Source: Spirosoma sp. SC4-14
GTDB taxonomy: Bacteria > Bacteroidota > Bacteroidia > Cytophagales > Spirosomataceae
NCBI RefSeq assembly: GCF_037201965.1
Contig: NZ_CP147519.1
Coordinates: forward strand, 284,471-348,470
Direction: 5' to 3'
DNA length: 64,000 nt
Position numbers and translations under genes: made by a program
Part shown: in pieces, positions 9,526 to 18,956 of the stretch
Position numbering within the stretch: position 1 is the stretch's first letter
Layout of the letters: each line of letters opens with the position of its first letter
The notes under the pieces: generated by a model
The model's input: only the letters and a program-made list of their open reading frames with translations
The model's database searches: none
Told to the model about the DNA's origin: nothing

Positions 9526-9621
9526 ATGAACGTACGCCGACTCAAACCACTGGTCTTTCTGACACTGGTCTATGCAGGCCTCACCTCGCTATTCCTTTAT
9601 TTACTTTTTTTACTTCTATAA
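9526..9621 (+). CDS. Possible 31-aa single-pass membrane peptide
   Basis: A short ATG-to-TAA frame in the 505-bp gap between the divergent beta-helix and HTCS genes. It encodes MNVRRLKPLVFLTLVYAGLT followed by SLFLYLLFLLL: a basic N-terminus, then an unbroken hydrophobic helix long enough to cross the membrane. No family is recognised and there is no clear ribosome-binding site. The basic-then-hydrophobic pattern is what makes it more than random, but codon evidence is thin at this length. The rest of the gap (9331-9725) holds nothing else I can support. Confidence 0.3.
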   Translation: MNVRRLKPLVFLTLVYAGLTSLFLYLLFLLL

Positions 9622-9725
9622 GCTGTATTCAGCATTTTAGCCGTAAAAAATAAAAGTATAATCAGATGCATTGTTGCCTTAGGTAAGCAGCGTATAGTGT
9701 GTAGAGACCTGTATGATTCCTCGTT

Positions 9726-12700
9726 ATGCGATTACATACTACACTTTTCTGGCTACTCCTTTTTGTGGTGTCTCCGCCCGTTTATTCGGATGATGGCTTT
9801 ACGGTGGCAACGGATAAGGCGATTAATCCGGATGTACTCTTCGAGCGATTTACCAGCAAATCAGGCTTACCTGATGAACGGATTCGGGCTTTCTACCAGG
9901 ATAGTAAAGGGTTTTTGTGGATTGGTACAATGAATGGCCTAAGCCGGTACGATGGCTATTCCTTCCGGAATTATTTCAGGAACCAGGAGAAAAACAGCAT
10001 CTCGGGCAACTGGACCTACGCCATTTGTGAAGATGCCGGCCATTCTCTCTGGATTGGGACGAAGGATGGACTCAGCCGGTTCGACCCGAAAACAGAAACG
10101 TTTACCAATTTCCGTAATAACCCGGCTGACCCGACCTCATTATTCTGTAATCAGATCAATACCATGCTGTTCGACAGCCAGGGTAAACTCTGGATTGGTA
10201 CGCCCAAAGGTGTCACCGTTTTCGACCCGGATAGCCGGTCGTTCAGGCGGTTAAAGCAGTATCCGTTCAATACGCCCATCGGGAAAATGATTCGGTCGGC
10301 AGGCGATTACATCTGGATTGCGACCGCCGAAGGTCCCGTTCGCTATGATGTTCGCAACGGAAAATCGACCTTTCATCGGCTGACCGTCCGGCCCAATCCA
10401 TACGGTGACCGCTTCTGGTCACTGCTGGAAGACAATCGCCATTTATACATCGGGACGGGGGGCGATGGGCTGTTGCGCCTGACCTACAACGCCGAACGCG
10501 GGACGTATGAAGGGTTCGAGTCGCTGAATCAAGTAACCGAAAGTGGCCAGTCGCTCCATCGGACCGAAATTTTCGACATCTGTAAAGCCGACGCTACATC
10601 ATTCTGGCTAGGTACCGACCGGGGTATTGTGCGACTCGAAAAGCCCGGAACACCAGCCGCCCGGCTGCGCTTTTATAAGCATAATCCAATCAACGAAAAA
10701 AGCATTAGCAACGACCTCGTTTATAAGGTCTTCATCGACCGAACCAACGTGCTGTGGTGTGGTACCGAAATTGGTCTGAATAAGCTCGACCTGCACCTGT
10801 TACCCTTTCATTATTACACGTTTGCCAGTCAGCAGGCCAGCGATCAGGTCCGTAGCATCCTCTCCGCCGATGACGTAACGATCTGGTTGGGCACGGCTCA
10901 ATCCGGTTTGTATCGCTATCACCTGGCCGATGGAACCACGCAGCGTTACCGCTTCCGCCCTGAACCGTCGTTCCTGAATTACCACCGCTCACTCCTCATG
11001 GATGCTGACCGAAACCTATGGGTTGGAACCCTCGGGGGAGCCACCCGATTGGCCGCGGGTTCCTATACCCGATCAGAGACGATGCTCGACGGCGCGGCCG
11101 TCTTCTCCATTTTTCAGGATTCCCGTAAAACGCTCTGGGTCGGCACGAATAATGGCTTGTATAAACTAGGTGCCGATGGTTCAAAAACCCATTTTCCATT
11201 CGGTGGCAGAAACCCCGGCGAAGCCACCAGCGAGTTCGTGCGTTCACTTTATGAAGACCATACGGGCGCTATCTGGGTGGGATTTGAAAACCGGGGACTT
11301 TGTCGGTTCGACCCTAAAACGGGGGCGTTTACCCCCATTGGGGGAAGTCGGGCCAATGAGCGTCTGGCGGGTGGGACCGTCTACTCGATTCTGGAAATGC
11401 CCCGGAATGTAATCTGGGTCGGTACCGAGTCGGGGCTTAACAAAATTACCCTTTCGGATGATGCGACCCGTCGAGTGCCGATGCGAATCAAAACCTATCG
11501 CGAGGTCGATGGCTTACCCGACCAGTCGGTGAATGGAATCCTGGCCGACCGTCAGGGCTTTTTGTGGATTAGCACGATTAAAGGACTGGCCCGGTTCGAC
11601 AGTCGCCGGGAGCAGTTTCAGGTCTTCCTGCCTATGCTGAATTTTACGCATAGCTGCCTCAACCAGTTAAATGGGAAACTATTGTTCGGGGCATCGGATG
11701 GGTTTGTCATCTTCGACCCGGCCGAAATCAGGACGGATAAGCGTATGCCAGCGGTGGTTTTGTCGGACCTCAAATTATTCAATAAAGGGGTGGGTATCGG
11801 TCAGGTTGTCAATGGCGATACGATTTTACGCCAGTCGCTGGCCACCAGCCCGGAGATTGTCCTGAACTACCGCAACAACGGATTTACGATTGGCTTTACG
11901 GGGCTGCATTTCGCGAACCCGGACGAGAATGCGTATGCCTACCGGATGGATGGCTTCGATGCCGACTGGATTCCGACCGATGCCCAGAACCGAACGGCCA
12001 CCTATACCAATCTGGACCCTGGCACCTATCGCTTCGAGGTGAAGGCGTCTAATAGTTCGGGGCGATGGAATCCCCATGCAGCCAGTATTACGGTAACGAT
12101 TCTGCCACCACCCTGGAAAACATGGTGGGCCATTACCTTGTATGTGCTCCTGTTCAATGCGCTCCTGTTCATTTTCATCCGTTATCTGCTGATTCAGTCC
12201 AAACAACGTCAGCAAATTCGGTTCGAGCAACTGGAAAAAGAGCAGCTAAAGAATCTCAATCAACTCAAACTGCGGTTTTTTACCGACGTCTCGCACGAGT
12301 TCCGAACCCCGCTGTCGCTCATCGTCGGGCCGGTTGAAGACCTGTTGGCATCAACGGATATTCGGGGCGTAGCGCGGCAAAAAATTCAGTTTGTTCAGCA
12401 CAACTCGCAGAAACTGCTGCAACTGATTGACGAACTGATGACATTCCAGAAACTGGACCAGGGCATGCTCAAACTGAAGCCCGAGCGGCTGGAACTGGTG
12501 ACGTTTACGCAGGACATCTTTGGCAACTTTGAGTCGATGGCGCAGAAGAAAGGCATCCGGTTTCAGTTTTCGTCCGGCCTATCCTCCGTAGCCGCCATGG
12601 TCGATTCAGAAAAGTTAGAGAAGGTGCTCAATAATCTGATTGTCAACGCACTGAAGTTTACGCCCACGGGTGGGGCTGTTACAGTGCAGTTGACGGCTTC

Positions 12701-13865
12701 ATCGCCCGGTCTGGTACCCGATTCCGACCGGGAATGGATTCGTCTGACGGTGGAGGATACCGGAAAAGGCATCACCCCCGACGAGCAGCAGTATTTGTTT
12801 GAACGCTATTTCCAGTCGGAGTCAATAAAGGGTGGAACGGGCGTTGGCCTGTCGCTGACCAAAAGTCTGGTCGAACTGCACGGGGGAACGATAACGGTCG
12901 ATAGTGAACCGAATGTACGAACCTGTTTTACAGTGCTGTTACCGATAGACACTGTAGCGGCACCCGATACTCTGCCGTCCGTACAAGCCGCACCGAAGCC
13001 GTTTGTTTACGAGCAAATTGTCCCTAACCTAACGCTGGCGAATGAACTCGTGACGCTACCGCTGCCGAGTTTAGCAACTGGCAATGTGGCCAGTCGGCCA
13101 GACCTGCTCATTGTTGATGATAACCTCGATGTACTCGATTACCTGGAACTGACCTTTCAGAATCAGTACCGGATTGTGAAAGCCGAAAACGGACGACAGG
13201 CGCTGGACCGCATCCGGGAGCGCGAACCCGATGTGATTATCAGCGACATCATGATGCCCGAAATGGATGGTATCCAGTTATGCCGGACGCTGAAAACCAG
13301 TCTGGACACCTGCCACATTCCACTGATTCTATTGACGGCTCGTTCGACGGTTGAGAATCAGATTGAAGGCATCGGCACCGGCGCTGACGACTATATACCC
13401 AAGCCGTTCCATCCTGAACTCCTGCGGGCAAAAGTCGAAAATCTGATTGAGTCCCGGCTGCGGTTACTCGAAAAATTCCGGTCTAATTCCGTCGTTATTC
13501 CCAAAGACATTACCCGGAATCCACTCGACGAGGCCTTCCTGCAAAAAGTCATTGATACCATCAAGGCGAACCTCAGTAACGAAGAGTTCAGCGTGGAGGA
13601 ACTGGGCGACCATGTCAGCATGAGCCGGAGTAATCTGTTCCGGAAACTGAAAGCTATCACCGGCCAGACACCCATCGAATTTATCTATTACATCCGCCTA
13701 AAACACGCCATGGAACTGCTGCTGGAACGGAAGCTAAACATCTCCGAAATTACGTATGAGGTAGGTTTCAAGAACCCGTCGTCGTTTAGCAAATCCTTCC
13801 GGAAGCAGTTTGGAAAAGCCCCCACCGAGTATCTGAACGACCTGCTGGCAGCTCAGAAAAATTAA
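9726..13865 (+). CDS. Hybrid two-component system sensor/regulator (HTCS)
   Basis: One-protein signalling system of Bacteroidota PULs: it senses an oligosaccharide in the periplasm and activates transcription. The 1379-aa product has a signal peptide, then two-component-regulator propeller repeats to about residue 680 (recurring LWIGT-x-x-GLSRYD/F motifs). A Y_Y_Y domain follows (about 715-785), then one membrane helix (about 795-818, WWAITLYVLLFNALLFIFI), then a histidine kinase with DVSHEFRTPLSL (His857) and an ATPase domain (EDTGKG, GGTGVGLSL). A receiver (IVDDN at 1130-1134, phospho-acceptor Asp1174 in SDIMMPEMDG) and a C-terminal AraC-type helix-turn-helix (about 1270-1375) complete it. 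All key residues are present. It is divergent from the left PUL and upstream of the right one; matching operators precede both. Confidence 0.95.
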   Translation: MRLHTTLFWLLLFVVSPPVYSDDGFTVATDKAINPDVLFERFTSKSGLPDERIRAFYQDSKGFLWIGTMNGLSRYDGYSFRNYFRNQEKNSISGNWTYAICEDAGHSLWIGTKDGLSRFDPKTETFTNFRNNPADPTSLFCNQINTMLFDSQGKLWIGTPKGVTVFDPDSRSFRRLKQYPFNTPIGKMIRSAGDYIWIATAEGPVRYDVRNGKSTFHRLTVRPNPYGDRFWSLLEDNRHLYIGTGGDGLLRLTYNAERGTYEGFESLNQVTESGQSLHRTEIFDICKADATSFWLGTDRGIVRLEKPGTPAARLRFYKHNPINEKSISNDLVYKVFIDRTNVLWCGTEIGLNKLDLHLLPFHYYTFASQQASDQVRSILSADDVTIWLGTAQSGLYRYHLADGTTQRYRFRPEPSFLNYHRSLLMDADRNLWVGTLGGATRLAAGSYTRSETMLDGAAVFSIFQDSRKTLWVGTNNGLYKLGADGSKTHFPFGGRNPGEATSEFVRSLYEDHTGAIWVGFENRGLCRFDPKTGAFTPIGGSRANERLAGGTVYSILEMPRNVIWVGTESGLNKITLSDDATRRVPMRIKTYREVDGLPDQSVNGILADRQGFLWISTIKGLARFDSRREQFQVFLPMLNFTHSCLNQLNGKLLFGASDGFVIFDPAEIRTDKRMPAVVLSDLKLFNKGVGIGQVVNGDTILRQSLATSPEIVLNYRNNGFTIGFTGLHFANPDENAYAYRMDGFDADWIPTDAQNRTATYTNLDPGTYRFEVKASNSSGRWNPHAASITVTILPPPWKTWWAITLYVLLFNALLFIFIRYLLIQSKQRQQIRFEQLEKEQLKNLNQLKLRFFTDVSHEFRTPLSLIVGPVEDLLASTDIRGVARQKIQFVQHNSQKLLQLIDELMTFQKLDQGMLKLKPERLELVTFTQDIFGNFESMAQKKGIRFQFSSGLSSVAAMVDSEKLEKVLNNLIVNALKFTPTGGAVTVQLTASSPGLVPDSDREWIRLTVEDTGKGITPDEQQYLFERYFQSESIKGGTGVGLSLTKSLVELHGGTITVDSEPNVRTCFTVLLPIDTVAAPDTLPSVQAAPKPFVYEQIVPNLTLANELVTLPLPSLATGNVASRPDLLIVDDNLDVLDYLELTFQNQYRIVKAENGRQALDRIREREPDVIISDIMMPEMDGIQLCRTLKTSLDTCHIPLILLTARSTVENQIEGIGTGADDYIPKPFHPELLRAKVENLIESRLRLLEKFRSNSVVIPKDITRNPLDEAFLQKVIDTIKANLSNEEFSVEELGDHVSMSRSNLFRKLKAITGQTPIEFIYYIRLKHAMELLLERKLNISEITYEVGFKNPSSFSKSFRKQFGKAPTEYLNDLLAAQKN

Positions 13866-13900
13866 CGCTGGTTTACCGTCAAATCTTTTTCCTATTATTT

Positions 13901-13937
13901 GCCCCGTTATCAGTTCTGGCGCATAACGGGGCTTTTT
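13901..13937 (+). terminator. Intrinsic terminator after the HTCS gene
   Basis: A perfect 10-bp stem, GCCCCGTTAT (13901-13910) with ATAACGGGGC (13923-13932), a 12-nt loop, then TTTTT. It separates the HTCS transcript from the downstream SusC/SusD unit, which therefore needs its own promoter. Confidence 0.85.
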
Positions 13938-14008
13938 GTGGTATTTTTTAGGGGCGTACCTGTACTTAATCGGGGCGAAATGCCTGTTTTAGCCCTGCTT
14001 ATTCGATT

Positions 14009-14039
14009 TCTGCAACATCTCGGCTTACATCTGCAACAT
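14009..14039 (+). promoter_or_regulatory. Predicted HTCS operator, 21-bp-spaced direct repeat (right PUL)
   Basis: TCTGCAACAT occurs at 14009-14018 and again, identically, at 14030-14039, exactly 21 bp apart. Its spacing, core and several bases between the half-sites match the minus-strand site at 9296-9325. It lies 14 bp upstream of a TTTG/TACTTTG promoter. This is the expected architecture for activation by the HTCS encoded at 9726-13865. Confidence 0.6.
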
Positions 14040-14052
14040 TTCCCTTCCCCGG

Positions 14053-14077
14053 TTTGAGTTGCCTGCCCCGTACTTTG
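14053..14077 (+). promoter_or_regulatory. Predicted promoter of the right SusC/SusD unit
   Basis: TTTG at 14053-14056 is followed by TACTTTG at 14071-14077, a near match to TAnnTTTG (one spacer base short), with the same TTG-to-TA distance (17 versus 18) as the left PUL promoter. Transcription would start near 14085, leaving a leader of about 107 nt before the SusC ATG at 14192. Confidence 0.42.
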
Positions 14078-14191
14078 TACCACTGAATTTTGAATTATTC
14101 ACGGATAAAATAGCGATAGTCCAATAAGGGACAAACTGCCTTATGTGTATCGCATTCCTATTTGTAGAAGCCCCTTAAACCCTACATTACT

Positions 14192-17100
14192 ATGCGCCCC
14201 CCTGTACAAAAGCTCGGTTGGATAGCATGCTTTTTGCTCATCATCCACTCATTAGCGGTTGGGGCTGTTCTGCCGCCACTCGTTATAACGGGTCGGGTAA
14301 TCGCCGAAACCGGCGGACCGCTGCCCGGTGTCAGTATTGTTCTGAAAGGCACGCAGACCGGCACGACCACCGAGGCCGATGGAACGTATAAACTATCGTT
14401 ACCCGAAGGCAGCGAAAACAGTACGCTGGTCTTTTCGTATATCGGCTACGTTTCGCAGGAGATTGTGGTAAACAACCGGTCCGTCATTGAGGTAACCCTG
14501 GCCACCGATTCCAAATCGCTGAGTGAGGTAGTCGTTGTCGGCTACGGTGAGCAGAAACGGAAAACGCTCTCGACAGCCGTCAGCTCTATATCCGGTACGC
14601 AACTAAAAGATATTTCGGTGGCGAACCCGGCGCAGGCCCTGGCGGGTCAGGTATCGGGTGTCAACATTACGCAGACGGGCGGTCAGCCGGGTTCAGCGCC
14701 CGTTATCCGGATTCGGGGTATCGGGTCGCTGGGGGCGGGTAACAGTCCTCTGTATGTAGTAGATGGATATCCGCTGGCCAGTGCCGACAATTTCAACCAG
14801 ATTAATCCGGATGATATTCAATCCATCGAAATTTTGAAAGATGCCGCTGCAGCCGCTATTTACGGCTCGCGTGGAGGTAACGGGGTCATTCTGGTCACGA
14901 CCAAACGGGGGAAACCCGGCCAGACCCGCTTTTCGTACAGTGGCTATTACGGCGTTCAGAACCTGAGCAAAGAGGTCGATGTGATGAACAATACAAACTT
15001 CATCGCTTATTCCAAAGAGTCGGCCATCAATGCAGGGTTAAAATATTATGCCTTCTACGACAACCCGCCTGCCGATTTGCCCACAACCGACTGGCAGAAG
15101 GAAATCTACCGGACAGCGGTCATCACCCAGCACGAAATCTCGGCCTCGGGTGGTACTGAAAAGTTTCGCTTCAATGTGTCGGGTGCTTATCTAAAACAGG
15201 ATGGAATTCTGCGCAGCAGCGGTTTTGAACGGTTTTCGGTACGCGCTAACCTCGATGCCCAATTGTCGAATAAGCTGACGTTTGGTATGAGCCTGGCTCC
15301 GTCGTTTACTAATACGCAGTATCAGAATGTAGCCGGTAGTAATGACGCCAGCGCCATTGCGGTAGGTACTGACCCCATCGGTGTCGCCCTGCAAATGCCG
15401 CAGTTTTTCCCGGTCTTTCTGCCTAATGGCGATTATGCCAATACCAACAATTACCCCCTGACGCAGGGTGCCAATTCGGTTTCTCCCAATTTCAGAGGAC
15501 CCACCGTGCAACTGGATTTATACAAAGACCGGGGCGAAACCCCGCGTTTACTGGCGAATTCATTCCTGGAATATGAGCTGATCAGTGGGCTGAAAATCAA
15601 AACCAGTTTCGGGGCGGAGTACATCAGCGACACCCGGAATCAGTTCGTGCCAGCCACAATGCCGTCCAACACCGCACCGACGGCGAACCTGAGTAATCCA
15701 CTCGCCAGCAACATTGCAGCAGCCAAACGACTCAGTGTCAACTCGAACTGGCTCTGGGAAAACACCCTCAATTACAACAAATCCATCGGGCATGACCACT
15801 CATTTGCCCTGCTGGCGGGGTACACAGCCCAGTCGGTGGTCAGCACCGGAAACGTTATTACGGGTGTAACGGGCAGTTTCGTAAACGACCTGATTCAAAA
15901 CATTAGCGGGGCCGGAACCACGACCAGCACCAACTCCTACGCAAAAAATACGTTGGTGTCGCTGCTGGGTCGGATAAACTACAGCTACAAGGAAAAATAC
16001 CTCATGTCGGCGGCTATCCGGCAGGACGGTTCGTCGCGGTTTGGGTCCAACAACCGCTACGCGCTATTCCCCTCCGCATCGGTAGCCTGGCGGATGACGG
16101 AGGAGCCCTTTATAAAAACGATTCCCATCATCAGTGAATTGAAAATACGGGGTAGCTACGGCCTGACCGGTAACAACAACATCGGCAATTACGCATCCCA
16201 AAGCTACGCGACGCAAGCCAATTACGACTTTGGCAGTGGGGCGGGAACGCGGGTTTACGGCTATGCGGCCAATAACATCGCCAATGCCGATTTGACCTGG
16301 GAGACCAACAAACAATTCGACCTGGGTTTTGAACTGGGCCTGCTCAACGACCGGTTTTACCTGACTGCCGATGCCTACACCCGCAACACGACAGGGCTGC
16401 TCAATAACCGCAACGTACCGGCTATTGTCGGAACATCGGCTACGGTGGTGCAGAATATCGGGGAGATTTCGAATAAAGGGGTGGAGTTATCCATCACATC
16501 GCACAATACCAAAGGCGCGCTGCAGTGGACCACCAACGCCAACATCTCCTTCAACACCAATAAAGTTGTGTCGCTGGTCAATGACAAGCCTATCTATTTC
16601 AGCGCAGGCGGCTTTACCAACTACGCCATTGTGGTGCCGGGTCAGCCACTGGGTGAGTTCTACGGCTACCGGCAGATTGGCGTTTTTAAAGACCAGGCGG
16701 AAGTAGACGCAGGTGGTCAATGGGCCAGTGGCGGGTCGAAGCCGGGCGACATCAAATACGACGATGTGAATAAAGATGGCAAGATCGACGCCAATGACCT
16801 GACGTATCTCGGCAGTCCGCTGCCCAAATTCACGTACGGGATGACCAATACGTTTCGGTACAAAGGCTTTGATTTGAACGTAATTCTGCAAGGGTCGTAT
16901 GGGAACAAGATTGTGGCGCAGTGGCTCCGGGCGGGTTATTATTTCAACGGCAATGCAAACACCATTACCGATGTGGTTAACCGCTGGGAGTCGCCGAGCC
17001 AACCCGGCAACGGCTGGCAGCCGCGCGTCACCAATACCCCTTCGGGTGGCACCAATAATTTCTCCAGCCGCTACGTCTACGATGCGTCGTTTCTGCGGGT

Positions 17101-17332
17101 ACGCACCGTCACGCTGGGGTATACAGTCCCGAACGTGGTAACCAACAAGCTGAAGCTACAGAATGTGCGGGTGTATGTGAGTGGCCAAAATCTGTTCACG
17201 TTCACCAAATACATTGGCTACAATCCCGAAGCCAACGATAATGGCAATACGACCAACCCTACATATGGCTATGATTCGGCCTCGTATCCGCTGGCACGCA
17301 CCATTACGGCCGGACTGAATGTTGGCTTCTAA
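14192..17332 (+). CDS. SusC/RagA-family TonB-linked outer-membrane transporter
   Basis: TonB-dependent oligosaccharide importer, 1046 aa. It has a signal peptide (hydrophobic to about residue 25), a carboxypeptidase-like regulatory domain (ITGRVIAETGGPLPGVSIVL, about 30-105), then a plug beginning SEVVVVGYGEQKRKTLSTAV. The SusC signature DAAAAAIYGSRGGNGVILVT is present, and the barrel ends in ITAGLNVGF. There is no STN domain, which fits HTCS rather than FecR/sigma control. The SusD partner starts 40 bp downstream. The sugar handled is not evident from the protein; the fucose genes that follow on the same strand suggest a fucosylated glycan (inference). Confidence 0.95.
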   Translation: MRPPVQKLGWIACFLLIIHSLAVGAVLPPLVITGRVIAETGGPLPGVSIVLKGTQTGTTTEADGTYKLSLPEGSENSTLVFSYIGYVSQEIVVNNRSVIEVTLATDSKSLSEVVVVGYGEQKRKTLSTAVSSISGTQLKDISVANPAQALAGQVSGVNITQTGGQPGSAPVIRIRGIGSLGAGNSPLYVVDGYPLASADNFNQINPDDIQSIEILKDAAAAAIYGSRGGNGVILVTTKRGKPGQTRFSYSGYYGVQNLSKEVDVMNNTNFIAYSKESAINAGLKYYAFYDNPPADLPTTDWQKEIYRTAVITQHEISASGGTEKFRFNVSGAYLKQDGILRSSGFERFSVRANLDAQLSNKLTFGMSLAPSFTNTQYQNVAGSNDASAIAVGTDPIGVALQMPQFFPVFLPNGDYANTNNYPLTQGANSVSPNFRGPTVQLDLYKDRGETPRLLANSFLEYELISGLKIKTSFGAEYISDTRNQFVPATMPSNTAPTANLSNPLASNIAAAKRLSVNSNWLWENTLNYNKSIGHDHSFALLAGYTAQSVVSTGNVITGVTGSFVNDLIQNISGAGTTTSTNSYAKNTLVSLLGRINYSYKEKYLMSAAIRQDGSSRFGSNNRYALFPSASVAWRMTEEPFIKTIPIISELKIRGSYGLTGNNNIGNYASQSYATQANYDFGSGAGTRVYGYAANNIANADLTWETNKQFDLGFELGLLNDRFYLTADAYTRNTTGLLNNRNVPAIVGTSATVVQNIGEISNKGVELSITSHNTKGALQWTTNANISFNTNKVVSLVNDKPIYFSAGGFTNYAIVVPGQPLGEFYGYRQIGVFKDQAEVDAGGQWASGGSKPGDIKYDDVNKDGKIDANDLTYLGSPLPKFTYGMTNTFRYKGFDLNVILQGSYGNKIVAQWLRAGYYFNGNANTITDVVNRWESPSQPGNGWQPRVTNTPSGGTNNFSSRYVYDASFLRVRTVTLGYTVPNVVTNKLKLQNVRVYVSGQNLFTFTKYIGYNPEANDNGNTTNPTYGYDSASYPLARTITAGLNVGF

Positions 17333-17372
17333 CCCTTTTTCTCGCATCAAGCGACTAAACATCTTCGAAATC

Positions 17373-18881
17373 ATGAAACGATATACTCCTTTGATTGTCT
17401 TGCTGACGGCGCTCCTTGCGGGCTGCCAAGAGGACTTTCTGTCGCTGACAGACCCCACTAAGGTCTCGACGACAAACCTGTTTACCACGTCGGCCAACGT
17501 GACGGCTGCGGTGAACGGCGTCTACAGCGCCCTTCAGCCCGTTTACAACAACGATTACTACATTTTTGGAGAACTGGCCAGCGACAACGCCTACGAAAGC
17601 GTGGCGGCAAACGGCCATTATTTCTTCAGTACGTTTGCGGTTGATGCGACCAATCCGAATCTGCAATCGATGTGGACGGATACCTACAAGTGCATCAGCC
17701 GGGCCAATGCAGTCCTTGATCAGGCTGTTGCTGTATCTATGGACAGTACGCTGAAGAAGCGTTATTTTGCCGAAATGAAGTTTATCCGGGCGGTGAACTA
17801 CTTTAATCTTGTCCGGATTTGGGGCGACGTACCATTAGTCGTAAAAGACCTGAGTGCTGACTATCAGGATGCATACGATTACGCACGAACACCAGCCGCT
17901 CAGGTATATGCCCAGATTATTCAGGATTTAAAAGATGCCGAAACAGTGCTGCCCGCTACCTATTCCGCCACCGACCTGGGCCGCCCGACCAGTTTATCGG
18001 CGAAGGCGTTACTCGGCAAAGTCTATCTGACGCAAAAGACATATGACCTCGCAGCCGCCAAACTAGGTGAACTGATTCCGGGTGCGCCAACGGCGGGTTC
18101 GCTGGCCAATATTAGCGGGCTGCTCCCTAATTTTTCAGATGTGTTTTCGCCCGCCAATGAAATGAATAAGGAAATTATTTTCGCCATCCGGTTTTTGTCG
18201 GGCGGATTGGGAACGGGTAGCAGTTTTGCCAGTGTTTTCCTACCCGGCTATTCGGGTACGGACATCATAAAAGTCGGTATTTCGGGTGGGCCAACGGAAC
18301 GGCTTGACCTGTTCAGTGCTTATTCCACAGCCGACAAACGAACCCCCATTTCAACGGGCTATTATACGAAAGGAAACAGCGCGGCTACGTCGGACTATTA
18401 CACGAAAAAATATATTTTCACCGGCCCGCCCTTTGCCCGCAACGACGCGGATAATGACTGGATTGTCTTGCGTTATGCCGATGTTTTGCTGATGTATGCG
18501 GAAGCGCTCAACGAGCAGAGTAGTCCCACCGGAGCGTTGCCCTACATCAATCAGGTACGTAGCCGGGCGGGTTTGCCCAACCTCACGGGGCTGAGTCAGG
18601 CTGAGCTGCGGCTCGCTATTGAAAACGAGCGTCGCCTGGAGTTTAGCTTTGAAGGCCAGCGGTGGTTCGATCTGGTTCGGACGAATCGCCTGATCCCGGT
18701 GATGAATGCTTTTTATGCCAAATACTCGGCCATACCCTCAACAGCAGCCGTGCCCAATAACGGCCTGTTTGTCAATAGTGGCGGGTCGGTGGTGCAGGTG
18801 CAGCCCAATCAGATTTTGTTCCCCATTCCGCTGGCCGAAATTCAATACAATCCCATACTGACCCAGAATACGGGGTATTAG
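17373..18881 (+). CDS. SusD/RagB-family glycan-binding lipoprotein
   Basis: Surface lipoprotein partner of the SusC at 14192-17332. The frame is open from 17319, but the ATG at 17373 is preferred because it begins a textbook lipoprotein signal, MKRYTPLIVLLTALLAGC, with the lipidated Cys at residue 18. The earlier start would overlap SusC and bury the signal. The 502-aa protein shows SusD hallmarks: FIRAVNYFNLVRIWGDVPLV, LRYADVLLMYAEALNEQ, NQVRSRAGLPNLTGL and RRLEFSFEGQRWFDLVRTNR. It ends LTQNTGY, as many SusD proteins do. No inserted module is present, unlike the SusD at the left edge. Confidence 0.95.
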   Translation: MKRYTPLIVLLTALLAGCQEDFLSLTDPTKVSTTNLFTTSANVTAAVNGVYSALQPVYNNDYYIFGELASDNAYESVAANGHYFFSTFAVDATNPNLQSMWTDTYKCISRANAVLDQAVAVSMDSTLKKRYFAEMKFIRAVNYFNLVRIWGDVPLVVKDLSADYQDAYDYARTPAAQVYAQIIQDLKDAETVLPATYSATDLGRPTSLSAKALLGKVYLTQKTYDLAAAKLGELIPGAPTAGSLANISGLLPNFSDVFSPANEMNKEIIFAIRFLSGGLGTGSSFASVFLPGYSGTDIIKVGISGGPTERLDLFSAYSTADKRTPISTGYYTKGNSAATSDYYTKKYIFTGPPFARNDADNDWIVLRYADVLLMYAEALNEQSSPTGALPYINQVRSRAGLPNLTGLSQAELRLAIENERRLEFSFEGQRWFDLVRTNRLIPVMNAFYAKYSAIPSTAAVPNNGLFVNSGGSVVQVQPNQILFPIPLAEIQYNPILTQNTGY

Positions 18882-18925
18882 GGAGGTGAAGTCGATAGGT
18901 TTCTAATGACTGTATTGATTACCGC

Positions 18926-18932
18926 TACTTTG
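18926..18932 (+). promoter_or_regulatory. Possible -7 element before the fucose genes
   Basis: TACTTTG, identical to the -7 element used upstream of the SusC at 14192, lies 24 bp before the FucP start codon. A TTG occurs upstream but at too short a spacing (11 bp), so this is weak support for an internal promoter. No GCAAC direct repeat was found here. Confidence 0.2.
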
Positions 18933-18956
18933 ATCCAGGCTTCTTTCTAAAACCAT

